The position numbers and the translations under genes were made by a program. A stretch of 64,000 nt of DNA, taken from positions 4,092,001 through 4,156,000 of the forward strand of contig NC_012522.1 in the NCBI RefSeq assembly GCF_000010805.1. Direction: 5' to 3'. This document shows, piece after piece, positions 9,071-21,791 of this stretch. The first letter of the stretch is position 1. Each line of letters begins with the position of its first letter. Under the pieces are notes generated by a model. The model was not told the DNA's origin and did no database searches. It saw nothing but the letters and a program-made list of their open reading frames with translations. This DNA is from Rhodococcus opacus B4 (GTDB taxonomy: Bacteria > Actinomycetota > Actinomycetes > Mycobacteriales > Mycobacteriaceae).

Positions 9071-10044
9071 TGAAGATCGTCGTCGGCGACCGGAATCTGC
9101 TTCCGCATCGAGAGCTGTTCGAGTCGGGCCTGCCGTCCGGCGCCGTGGTGTCGTGGCATCGGAAGTTCGACGAGTCGGCGATCGTCCCCGACCTCGCCGA
9201 CGCCGACGTGTACGTGGGCGGCCGGTTCACCGCCGCCATGGCGGCCGCCGCACCGAAGCTGCGGCTACTGCACGTCGCCGGCGCGGGCACCGACAACGTC
9301 GCCTTCGACGCACTTCCTCCCGACACCCTGGTGGCAAACACCTTCCATCACGAGGACTCGATCGCGGAGTACATCGTGTCGGCGGCGCTGATGCTGCGCC
9401 GTGGATTTCTCGATCACGACCGCGCCCTCCGGGGCGACGTGTGGGCGACGTCGGTCTACGACGACGCGATCGCGCAGTCCCGGTCCATGCGTGGCGCGCG
9501 GATCGGATTCGTCGGCTTCGGTCACATCGGCGGGAGGTCGTGGAGCCTGCTGCGCGCGTTCGGCGCAGAGGGTTGTGCGGTGACGGGGCGGGGAAATCTC
9601 GTCGCCGACGCGGAAGGGCTCGAATGGGCGGGCGACAACACGTCGTTGTCCCGGCTCATGACCGAGTCCGACGTCGTGGTCGTGTCTGCGCCGCTGAACG
9701 ACCACACCCGCGGCATGATCGGCGGGCCGGAACTCGAGGCGCTCGGACGGGACGGAGTCCTGATCAACGTCGGGCGCGGCCCCCTCGTTCAGGAGCGGCC
9801 GCTGTACGACGCACTGGCTTCGCACCGGATCGCGGCCGCGGCCATCGACGTCTGGTACTCCTATCCCGATGCCGGCGGTCACGGCGCGCCGAGCGCACTG
9901 TCCTTCCGCGACCTGCCGAACGTCCTGATGACTCCGCACTCGTCCGGCGTCACCGACCACACGTTCCTCGGACGCGTCCGCGACATCACCGACAACATTC
10001 GCCGACTGGATACAGGGCGGACGGTCCTGCGCACCTGTGGCTGA
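9070..10044 (+). CDS. D-2-hydroxyacid dehydrogenase, NAD-binding
   Basis: The 324-residue protein is translationally coupled to glucarate dehydratase. The Rossmann motif is GFVGFGHIGG in mid-protein; LINVGRGPLVQERPLYDAL and MTPHSSG near the end carry the conserved Arg and the catalytic His regions. The family converts 2-oxoacids and D-2-hydroxyacids. In glucarate breakdown, tartronate semialdehyde or glyoxylate-like intermediates need reduction, so a reductase role there is a reasonable inference, but tartronate-semialdehyde reductase itself normally belongs to a different family. Confidence 0.85.
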   Translation: MKIVVGDRNLLPHRELFESGLPSGAVVSWHRKFDESAIVPDLADADVYVGGRFTAAMAAAAPKLRLLHVAGAGTDNVAFDALPPDTLVANTFHHEDSIAEYIVSAALMLRRGFLDHDRALRGDVWATSVYDDAIAQSRSMRGARIGFVGFGHIGGRSWSLLRAFGAEGCAVTGRGNLVADAEGLEWAGDNTSLSRLMTESDVVVVSAPLNDHTRGMIGGPELEALGRDGVLINVGRGPLVQERPLYDALASHRIAAAAIDVWYSYPDAGGHGAPSALSFRDLPNVLMTPHSSGVTDHTFLGRVRDITDNIRRLDTGRTVLRTCG

Positions 10045-10131
10045 GGACAGTCCCCATATAGAAGGAGTCGGCGCGCGCGAGAGACGCTGATCCTGAAGGT
10101 TCGACGACCGAAATAGCTGCGACCAGGCGAT

Positions 10132-10161
10132 TTGGAAATCGGCGCACGGTTCGCGTAACTT
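10132..10161 (+). promoter_or_regulatory. candidate upstream rrn promoter
   Basis: TTGGAA at 10132-10137 and TAACTT at 10156-10161 with an 18-base spacer. It is one of probably several tandem promoters for the rRNA operon. Weaker than the promoter at 10303. Confidence 0.4.
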
Positions 10162-10302
10162 ATTCCAAGTCAGAGCGACACGGACACCGACCTTCACCAC
10201 TTGGTGAATGCAACGAGGTTGTACGAAGTGCCTGACAAATCCGAAGTTCACCATCGTGTATGGTTGTGCTTCAACCCCGGAATGTCTTCAGCGGGTGCCG
10301 GT

Positions 10303-10331
10303 TTGCGCCGGTCAGCCCGATGAGATAAGCT
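10303..10331 (+). promoter_or_regulatory. main candidate rrn promoter
   Basis: TTGCGC at 10303-10308 and TAAGCT at 10326-10331 have a 17-base spacer. The sequence just after the -10 (GGAAAAGTTGCCCCGGAGC) matches the arrangement at mycobacterial and rhodococcal rrn promoters, where a GTTGCCCCG block follows the start site. The predicted start is about 10338. Confidence 0.6.
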
Positions 10332-10385
10332 GGAAAAGTTGCCCCGGAGCGGCCGGCTAGTGAGCCGGAAGTGATGGTGTGCGCG

Positions 10386-10408
10386 TGTTCTTTGAGAACT
10401 CAACAGTG
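10386..10408 (+). promoter_or_regulatory. boxA-like antitermination site in the rrn leader
   Basis: TGTTCTTTGAGAACTCAACA matches the boxA region of actinobacterial rrn leaders, where NusB/NusE-type factors load to prevent Rho termination. A near copy lies at 12478-12500 in the 16S-23S spacer. Confidence 0.65.
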
Positions 10409-10639
10409 TGTCGATGAATGTCAGTGCCAAATGTTTTTGGTACTCCGCATCACGGATTGCTTTCGGGGCCTTCGGGTTTCGGGGTTTGTGTGGTGTGGGT
10501 ATTTTTGCTGGCTTCCCTCCTTCTTCCGTCGGTGGGGGGTCAGTGTTTGATAGCTAGTTTGAGTTTTTGATCGCTAGTGATTTGACTCGATGTCTATGAC
10601 TGATTAGGTGCCTCTTCGGGGGTGTCGAAATCTAGAGTC

Positions 10640-15649
<5,010 letters not shown>

Positions 15650-15721
15650 AAAGAAGCTACGCGTCCACTGTGCAGTATCTGAAACAACACACACGTTCCC
15701 TGCGGGAATTGGTGGAGTGAA

Positions 15722-15801
15722 CACAGACCCCTTTTTGAAAGAAGAGGGTCTGTGAAATCAACACTCCACCGAAAACCGTGGTGGAGTGTTGATTTCACAG
15801 A
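15722..15801 (+). repeat. overlapping hairpins in the 23S-5S spacer
   Basis: A perfect 22-bp stem is formed by 15749-15770 and 15780-15801 with a 9-base loop; it ends at the first base of 5S. A second stem, CACAGACCC (15722-15730) with GGGTCTGTG (15746-15754), shares bases 15749-15754, so the two structures exclude each other. The long stem is an obvious double-strand-specific processing site freeing the 5S 5' end. GGTGGAGTG occurs a third time at about 15711, adding another pairing option. Confidence 0.75.
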
Positions 15802-15920
15802 GTTACGGCGGCCATAGCGGAGGGGAAACGCCCGGTCCCATTCCGAACCCGGAAGCTAAGCCCTCCAGCGCCGATGGTACTGCACCCGACAGGGTGTGGG
15901 AGAGTAGGACACCGCCGAAC
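15802..15920 (+). rRNA. rrf: 5S ribosomal RNA
   Basis: The sequence has the actinobacterial 5S pattern: GTTACGGCGGCCATAGCGG at the 5' end, CGCCCGGTCCCATTCCGAACC in the loop B/C region, and ACACCGCCGAAC closing helix I at the 3' end. About 119 bases. Confidence 0.95.
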
Positions 15921-15929
15921 ATCCGTTAC

Positions 15930-15962
15930 CGAAAGCCCCCCAACCATGTTGGGGGGCTTTCG
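15930..15962 (+). terminator. rrn operon terminator
   Basis: A perfect 15-bp stem (CGAAAGCCCCCCAAC, loop CAT, GTTGGGGGGCTTTCG) starts ten bases after 5S. It is very stable; the T run after it is short (GGCATTT). Confidence 0.9.
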
Positions 15963-15985
15963 GCATTTCCGGAACAGTATTTGCT

Positions 15986-16366
15986 TCAGTAATTGTCGCA
16001 GGTCTCGGCGATCGTCAGGGCCTTCGCGCGCCACTCGACGGCCGGTCCCTCGGTCGGGACGGTCTCCAGCCGGCTCTTCAGCTGCGGGTGCGCGTCGAGG
16101 ACGGCCTGACGCTCCGCAGGAGACTTCGAGAAGAAGTCCGCGAGCTGAGCCTTGCGCTCGGGTGCCTGATCGAGGCGTGCGGCGAGTTGCGGGGTCACGT
16201 CGTGCATCGCCGCATCGATCTGGGCGAAGCTGCAGGTGCTGTTCACGAGACGGGCTGAGTCGGAGTCGGTCGGATCCGCGGAAGCGATCCCCGGTACCAG
16301 GACGGCTGTGGCGAGAGCGCCGGCCGCCGCGATGCCGAGGTGCAGACGTGCTCGTGAAACATTCAT
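15986..16366 (-). CDS. secreted hemophore-related (MHB-type) heme-binding protein
   Basis: The 126-residue protein starts with a Sec signal peptide (RARLHLGIAAAGALATAVLVPGIASA, cleavage after ASA). The mature part has two cysteines, one in NSTCSFAQIDAAMHDVTPQLAARL and one at the C-terminus (AETCDNY), plus FFSKSPAERQAVLDAHP, the pattern of mycobacterial hemophore-like proteins such as Rv0203 relatives. The ATG at 16366 follows GGAGG at eight bases and is preferred over an ATG fifteen bases upstream. It probably binds heme outside the membrane. No iron-box was recognised in its short upstream region. The family call rests on pattern recognition. Confidence 0.7.
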   Translation of the reverse strand: MNVSRARLHLGIAAAGALATAVLVPGIASADPTDSDSARLVNSTCSFAQIDAAMHDVTPQLAARLDQAPERKAQLADFFSKSPAERQAVLDAHPQLKSRLETVPTEGPAVEWRAKALTIAETCDNY

Positions 16367-16460
16367 GACGAGTCCTCCCATGTCGGTTGGTATGCCGGGG
16401 ACACGTTAGGACTGCGAGTTGTGATTCTTCTGAGGATCGTCTGAGAACTACGGCCCGCGG

Positions 16461-17474
16461 TCACGCCGGGGCGGGCGAAATCATGGACACCACTGGGCCC
16501 GTCGCCCGACCGCGGTCGTCCAGGATGTGCCCCAGGTGTTTGCCGATCTGCATGACCACCGATCGGTCCGCCACCCGCGACCCTGGGAGGAGCTTCTCCA
16601 GGAGCAGTTCGAACCGGTGCACGTCGTTGAGGGTGCGCAACCAGACGGCCATGATCAGGTTGTATTCGCTGGCCACGAGTACCGCCAACCGTACTTCCTC
16701 GATCTTGCCCAGCGAGGTTCGCAGACGCTCGACGAGGGGCGCGGGAACCTGCATGAAGTACCAGGCGTAGATCGGCCATTCCGAGTAGGTGCGGGCGATG
16801 TCGGCGCGCAGCCGGAGGGAGCCGTCCCGCCGCATCGTCGCGATGGCGTCGGTGATGCGCTGATTGCTGACGCCGGCGCGTTCCGCGATCGCGGTCGTCG
16901 GTGCGCGACCGTCGATGCCCAATTCATGATGGATCAGGCGCTTGAGCCCGGGCGCGACCGTCCGCGCCGCGCGGGGCCGTGGCGGACGGGCTGCGGGAAC
17001 CTTGGCGACCTGCTCCGCGGACAGCGTCCGCAGCCGCCAGTTTCCGGCCTCGAAGAGCACCTCCGTGATGAGGTGCGTCCGGGCCCGCCGGATCGCCGGA
17101 TACTCCCCGAGGCGGTGGAGCAGGAATCGTGACGTGTCCGCCGAGTCCTCGGCCATCAGCGTGAGAAGCAGGTCGCGTCCGCCGGCCGTGAAGTCGATGC
17201 TTGCGACCATCGGATCTTCGGACATGGCCTCGGCGATGGCGACCGATCGTCCTGGTGCGCATTCGATTTCGATCAGCGCGCCGCGCCCGGGCGTCCCGGC
17301 GTCGTATCCGGTAATCCAGATGAGGCCAGCGTTGCGGAGCCGCTGGTACCGCCTCGACAACGTCACGGGGTCGACGCCCAGCGCGGGCGCGAGCGCCTTC
17401 CACGACGCCCGCGGCTCGATTTGCAGTGCATGCATGAGTGCGAAGTCGACGTCATCTGGCTCGTAATCCTGCAT
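16461..17474 (-). CDS. double-domain Lrp/AsnC-family transcriptional regulator
   Basis: The 337-residue protein is about twice the usual Lrp length and has two AsnC-type helix-turn-helix modules: one near residues 8-55 (ALAPALGVDPVTLSRRYQRLRNAGLI) and another near 180-225 (AIAERAGVSNQRITDAIATMRRDGSL), each followed by a beta-alpha-beta ligand-binding region. It is divergent from the MFS/amidohydrolase/serine-dehydratase operon with a 102-base gap, so it very likely controls that operon and itself. Lrp proteins usually sense amino acids, which suits a serine-consuming operon. Confidence 0.85.
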   Translation of the reverse strand: MQDYEPDDVDFALMHALQIEPRASWKALAPALGVDPVTLSRRYQRLRNAGLIWITGYDAGTPGRGALIEIECAPGRSVAIAEAMSEDPMVASIDFTAGGRDLLLTLMAEDSADTSRFLLHRLGEYPAIRRARTHLITEVLFEAGNWRLRTLSAEQVAKVPAARPPRPRAARTVAPGLKRLIHHELGIDGRAPTTAIAERAGVSNQRITDAIATMRRDGSLRLRADIARTYSEWPIYAWYFMQVPAPLVERLRTSLGKIEEVRLAVLVASEYNLIMAVWLRTLNDVHRFELLLEKLLPGSRVADRSVVMQIGKHLGHILDDRGRATGPVVSMISPAPA

Positions 17475-17576
17475 GGTTTGTCCTTTGATGCCGAGAATGC
17501 TGCAAATTTACACGACGGAATTCACGCGGCGGCACTCTTCCATGAGTCACTTTCCACTCGTCCTCTTGGAGTCGAA
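17475..17576. promoter_or_regulatory. divergent promoter region of the Lrp gene and MFS operon
   Basis: This AT-rich gap (including GAGAATGCTGCAAATTTACACG near 17500) must hold both promoters and the Lrp binding sites. No clean palindrome longer than a few bases was found, which is common for Lrp-type sites. Confidence 0.35.
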
Positions 17577-19043
17577 ATGAGTTCTTCGCGCCACATCCGG
17601 GGAGGCGACGCTGCCACCGCAGCGGTCGGGTTCCTCGTGGTCATGGAGTTCGCGAGCGGGTTGCTGCAGGGGTGGTTCTCCCCGCTGCTGCCCGCCATCG
17701 GCGAACGCTTCGATGCGTCGTCCGCCGCATTGAACTGGGTGAGCGCCATGTACCTGCTGGGAACGGCAGCCTGTGTGCCACTGATCGCCAAACTCGGGGA
17801 CCTCTTCGGGCACAAACGCCTTCTCGTTCTCGCCACCACCTCCGTCGCGCTCGGCTCGTACCTTGTCGCGTTCGCGCCGTCCTACGAACTGCTGCTCGTC
17901 GGCCGGGCACTGCAGGCACCGCTCGCGGCGTTCCTGCCGCTCGAATTCGCGATTGTGCGCGACCGCAATGCAGCCACTGCCGGCCGGAGCATCGGCAGGC
18001 TCGTCGGGTCACTGACACTGGGCGCTGCCGTCGGCGGTCTGCTCTCGGGATTCCTGCTCGACTCCGTCGTCGACAGTGTCGGGCTGGTCCTGCTCGTCCC
18101 GGCCGTGCTCATGACGACCTGCCTGCCCGTCGTGTACTTCCTCGTCCCGGAGACGACGGTGCGTAAGGAGGGAACCGTCGACTGGGCCGGTGCGGTTCTG
18201 CTCACCGTGGGCCTGCTCGGCGTGCTCGGCGGTGTGTCCAACGCGAGCACGTGGGGTTGGACGAGCGCGCTGACATGGACGTCGATCGGCGTCGGGGCCG
18301 CGGTTCTCGTCGGGTGGGTGTTCGTGGAACGTCGCGTCCGGCACCCCCTCGTGGACCTCGACGTCATCGGACGGGGGATGCGGGTACCGATGCTGATGGC
18401 GTTGCTGTTCGGCGCCCAGCTGTTCGGTGTCCAGACCCCCTGCGCCCTCTTCCTGCGTGCCGTGCCGGAGACGAACGGCTACGGAATGGGTGTCACCGCG
18501 TCGGTGACCGGCCTGATCCTGGCGCTGTTCGCGCTCGCGATGTTCGTCGGCGCATCGGTGAGCGACCGGCTCGCCCGATCCGCCCTCACCGTCCCCGGAT
18601 CCCTCGCCCTGGGTGCGCTGCTCTCGGCGGCGGCCTACGGACTGATGATCGTCGTTCCGGGGAGTCCCCCACTGTTCGCCCTGTGGCTGGTCGTCGCGGG
18701 TCTCGGCGGCGGAGTGGTGGTCGGGGTGCTGCCCACCGTCATCGTGCAGCAGGCGCCACCGGATTCGGTCGGCATCGCATCCGGCCTCTACAACACGTCC
18801 CGCACCGCGGCAGGTGCCGTGTCCGGCGCCGTGTTCGCGCTCGTCATGTCGTCGATGGTCACCCCGGCGCTCACCGCCGGCGGCAAGCAGATCCCGTCCG
18901 CGAGCGCCTATCACGTGGTGTGGGCGGTCTGCGCGGCATTGTGCGTCGTCACGGCTCTCCTGGCGCGCAAACTCCGGTCTTCCGCGACGACCGCCGAAAA
19001 CGACAAGCTCCCACTCGCCGACGGCAAGCAAGTACCCGCCTGA
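17577..19043 (+). CDS. MFS transporter, DHA2 (EmrB/QacA) type with about 14 membrane segments
   Basis: The 488-residue protein begins at ATG 17577 after TTGGAG; an upstream in-frame extension overlaps the divergent regulator gene and is rejected. Motif A appears as AKLGDLFGHKRLL between segments 2 and 3, and long hydrophobic stretches continue to the C-terminus. The family uses the proton gradient, usually for export. Because two amidohydrolases and a deaminase follow, it may import the operon's substrate or export a toxic analogue. Confidence 0.85.
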   Translation: MSSSRHIRGGDAATAAVGFLVVMEFASGLLQGWFSPLLPAIGERFDASSAALNWVSAMYLLGTAACVPLIAKLGDLFGHKRLLVLATTSVALGSYLVAFAPSYELLLVGRALQAPLAAFLPLEFAIVRDRNAATAGRSIGRLVGSLTLGAAVGGLLSGFLLDSVVDSVGLVLLVPAVLMTTCLPVVYFLVPETTVRKEGTVDWAGAVLLTVGLLGVLGGVSNASTWGWTSALTWTSIGVGAAVLVGWVFVERRVRHPLVDLDVIGRGMRVPMLMALLFGAQLFGVQTPCALFLRAVPETNGYGMGVTASVTGLILALFALAMFVGASVSDRLARSALTVPGSLALGALLSAAAYGLMIVVPGSPPLFALWLVVAGLGGGVVVGVLPTVIVQQAPPDSVGIASGLYNTSRTAAGAVSGAVFALVMSSMVTPALTAGGKQIPSASAYHVVWAVCAALCVVTALLARKLRSSATTAENDKLPLADGKQVPA

Positions 19044-19075
19044 CAACCCGTGACACCGATGAAAGGACATCTAAA

Positions 19076-20515
19076 GTGTCTGTCGATCCACAACTCCTCG
19101 GCACCATCGACGAGCTCGGCCCGCAGTACGCCGTGTTGAGCGATGCCATCTGGGACAACCCCGAATTGCGTTGGGAGGAACACGCGTCCGTCGATGCGCA
19201 GATCGCCGCCGCCGAGGCGGAGGGCTTCGTCGTCACCCGCTCGGTGGCCGGCATCCCGACCGCGTTCAGCGCCGAAGCGGGAAGCGGAAAGCCGGTGATC
19301 GCGATCGTCGGCGAGTACGACGCTCTCGCCGGGCTGAGCCAGAAGTCGGGAAGTGCCGTGCCGGAGCCGGAGCCCGGCAACGAGTCCGGTAACGGGCAGG
19401 GCTGCGGCCACCACCTGCTGGGCGGCGGTTCCCTCCTCGCCGCGACTGCCGTCAAACGCTACCTCGATGCGAACGGCCTGCCCGGAACCGTCCGCTACTA
19501 CGGGTGTCCCGCGGAGGAAGCCGCCGCCGGAAAGACGTTCATGGTGAAGGAAGGTGCGTTCGACGACGTCGACGCCGCCGTGTCGTGGCACCCCGGCGAC
19601 ACCACCACCGTGCAGCGGATCCGGACGCTCGCCTACGTCCAGGCGTACGTTCGGTTCACCGGCATCGCCGCGCACGCCGGGGTGTCCCCCGAACGTGGCC
19701 GCAGCGCACTCGACGCACTCGAACTGATGAACGTGGGCACGAACTTCCTGCGTGAGCACATGCCGTCGGACTGCCGGATCCACTACGCGATCCTCGACAC
19801 CGGCGGGCGCTCGCCGAACGTCGTGCAGGCGTCCGCCGAGGCCTACTACCTGGTGCGCTCGCCCGACGTGGCCGGCATGCGCGAGCTGTTCGCCCGCGTG
19901 ACGAAGATCGCCGAGGGCGCCGCCCTGATGACGGAGACGACGGTCGAGATCGAGATCGACGGTGGCTGCTCGGACATCCTGCCCAACGTCGTCCTCGAGG
20001 ATTCGATGCAGGAACGGCTCCGCGAGCTCGGGCCGGTGCCGTTCGACGGCACCGATCTCGCGACCGCGGAGGCGTTCGTCACGAAGACGGCGTCGGGACG
20101 TACGGCGAGCACTCTCGGCGGTGAATTCGAGGGCGACGGAAGCGTTCTGCACACCGGGATCCTCACGTTCGACGCGCGCTCGCTGCGGCCGACGATGACC
20201 GGATCCAGCGACCTCGGCGACGTCAGCTGGGTGACACCGTTTGTGCAGTGCGCCACGGCGTGCGTCTGCGTCGGCACGGCCGCCCACTCGTGGCAGATGG
20301 TCGCCCAGGGCAAACTGCCCGCCGCGCACAAGGGGATGATCCACGCCGCCAAGATCATGGCCTCGACTGCCGTGGACCTCCTGACGGACGCCGAACTGCT
20401 GGCCTCGGCGCGTAAGGAGTTCAGTACCCGCACGGCGCAAACCCCCTACGACTCAACGCTTTCCGACGAGATCGTCGCGCCGCCTCTGCGCGACATCGCC
20501 GCCGTCGCGCAGTGA
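19076..20515 (+). CDS. M20-family amidohydrolase, AbgB-like
   Basis: The 479-residue protein matches AbgB (481 residues), the B subunit of p-aminobenzoyl-glutamate hydrolase, and related peptidase M20D proteins. Metal-site landmarks are IVGEYDALAG, QGCGHHLLGGG (Cys-Gly-His-His), and GCPAEEAAAGK with the catalytic Glu pair. VRFTGIAAHAGVSPERGRSALDA marks the dimerisation/lid insert. The GTG at 19076 follows AAAGGA. These enzymes hydrolyse an amide bond next to a carboxylate with two metal ions in the cytoplasm. The following gene is AbgA-like, so the two probably form a heteromeric hydrolase as in E. coli. Confidence 0.82.
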   Translation: MSVDPQLLGTIDELGPQYAVLSDAIWDNPELRWEEHASVDAQIAAAEAEGFVVTRSVAGIPTAFSAEAGSGKPVIAIVGEYDALAGLSQKSGSAVPEPEPGNESGNGQGCGHHLLGGGSLLAATAVKRYLDANGLPGTVRYYGCPAEEAAAGKTFMVKEGAFDDVDAAVSWHPGDTTTVQRIRTLAYVQAYVRFTGIAAHAGVSPERGRSALDALELMNVGTNFLREHMPSDCRIHYAILDTGGRSPNVVQASAEAYYLVRSPDVAGMRELFARVTKIAEGAALMTETTVEIEIDGGCSDILPNVVLEDSMQERLRELGPVPFDGTDLATAEAFVTKTASGRTASTLGGEFEGDGSVLHTGILTFDARSLRPTMTGSSDLGDVSWVTPFVQCATACVCVGTAAHSWQMVAQGKLPAAHKGMIHAAKIMASTAVDLLTDAELLASARKEFSTRTAQTPYDSTLSDEIVAPPLRDIAAVAQ

Positions 20516-20549
20516 CCGTCGTTCGCATCTACCAGGAAGGCACCCGCTC

Positions 20550-21791
20550 ATGACTCTCGCCACCTCCGCAGGCGACACCACCGACGCGCGCACAGCAGCA
20601 CTGAAGGACGCTGCGGCGCAGATCATCCGGAACAACGAGCAGAACCTGCTCGATCTCAGCCATCGCATTCACGACACCCCCGAGATCGCGTTCGAGGAGC
20701 ACCACGCGGCCGCGCTCGTCGGCGACACGCTCCGGAACGCAGGCTTCGACACCACCGTCGGCGTCTACGGCCTCGACACGGCGGTCGAGGCAACGCACGG
20801 CAGCGGTGACCTCACCGTCGCGATCTGCGCCGAGTACGACGCATTGCCGGAGGTCGGGCACGCGTGCGGGCACAACATGATCGCGGCCGCCGGGGTCGGT
20901 GCCGCCCTCGCACTCGCGGCCGTTGCCGACGAGGCCGGACTCCGGATCAAACTGCTGGGCACACCCGCCGAGGAGCACGGCGGCGGCAAGATTCCGATGC
21001 TCGAAGCCGGCGCGTGGGAGGACGCGGCGCTGTCGCTGATGGTCCACGGCACGTCGGGAACGGACATGCCCTGCGCCTCGCTGTGGATGCAGGCGGTCGA
21101 CCGATTCGAGGTCACGTTCACCGGCCGCGCCGCGCACGCGGCCGGCGCACCGGAGCACGGGATCAACGCCGGGGCCGCCGCGACGATCGCGCTGAACGCC
21201 ATCGGGCTTGTCCGCCAGCAGTTCCGGGCGAAGACCCGCGTCAATGCGTTCGTCTCGCACGGCGGCGACGTCACCAACATCATCCCGGCCCGGACCGTCG
21301 TGCAGGTCGAGGTGCGGGCACCGGAGATCGAGGAGTGGCGCGAGGTGAAGGCGCGGGTGCTCGCCTGCTTCGAAGCCGGTGCCATCGCGACCGGATGCGA
21401 GTGGGTCTATGCAGCAACGGAACCGCCGTACGCACCGATGCTGCAGAATCCGGTGCTCGCGGACATCTGGGATCGGAACCTGCAGGCCACCGGTCGCGAA
21501 CTAACGTCCGCTTCACTGGGTGGCGGGTCCAGCGACATGGGCAACGTGTCCCAGGTCGTGCCGTCCATCCATCCCGGGATCGCAGTCCTCGGGAGCACCG
21601 CGATCCCGCACAACGCCGACTTCGCGGACGCCGCGGCGACTCCCGCCGCCGACACGGCGATCATCGACGGCGCGACGGCGCTGGCATGGACGGTCCTCGA
21701 CGCCGCGCTGGACGCCGGGGTTCGCGGCGAGCTGCTCCGGCTGCAGGCGGAACGCCCGGAGGGATTCACCCGGACCGCGAACTGGGCATGA
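20550..21791 (+). CDS. M20-family amidohydrolase, AbgA-like
   Basis: The 413-residue protein carries the M20 landmarks AICAEYDALPEVGHACGHNM, LGTPAEEHGGGK (catalytic Glu pair) and VTFTGRAAHAAGAPEHGINA, and a late SLGGGSSDMGNVS with a metal-binding Asp region. It resembles AbgA and the PM20D2 dipeptidase group. It starts 34 bases after the AbgB-like gene and overlaps serine dehydratase by an ATGA. A release of a free amino acid, possibly serine, from an N-acyl conjugate or dipeptide is the simplest inference. Confidence 0.82.
   Translation: MTLATSAGDTTDARTAALKDAAAQIIRNNEQNLLDLSHRIHDTPEIAFEEHHAAALVGDTLRNAGFDTTVGVYGLDTAVEATHGSGDLTVAICAEYDALPEVGHACGHNMIAAAGVGAALALAAVADEAGLRIKLLGTPAEEHGGGKIPMLEAGAWEDAALSLMVHGTSGTDMPCASLWMQAVDRFEVTFTGRAAHAAGAPEHGINAGAAATIALNAIGLVRQQFRAKTRVNAFVSHGGDVTNIIPARTVVQVEVRAPEIEEWREVKARVLACFEAGAIATGCEWVYAATEPPYAPMLQNPVLADIWDRNLQATGRELTSASLGGGSSDMGNVSQVVPSIHPGIAVLGSTAIPHNADFADAAATPAADTAIIDGATALAWTVLDAALDAGVRGELLRLQAERPEGFTRTANWA

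Larger units (their letters stand above)
10045..10639 (+). other. rrn leader region, 595 bases
   Basis: No protein gene is supported here. The region holds the rRNA promoters, a conserved leader element (GTTGCCCCGGAGCGGCCGG at about 10338-10357, close to the block that follows the start site in mycobacterial rrn leaders) and a boxA-like site. GAATGTCAGTG at about 10418-10428 can pair, with a bulge, with CACTGACAAACATTC downstream of 16S (about 12268-12282), a possible 16S processing stem. Confidence 0.7.

Noticed and set aside
10232-10264. CTGACA ... TATGGT as a further rrn promoter
   Set aside because: The spacer would be 21 bases, too long for a normal promoter.
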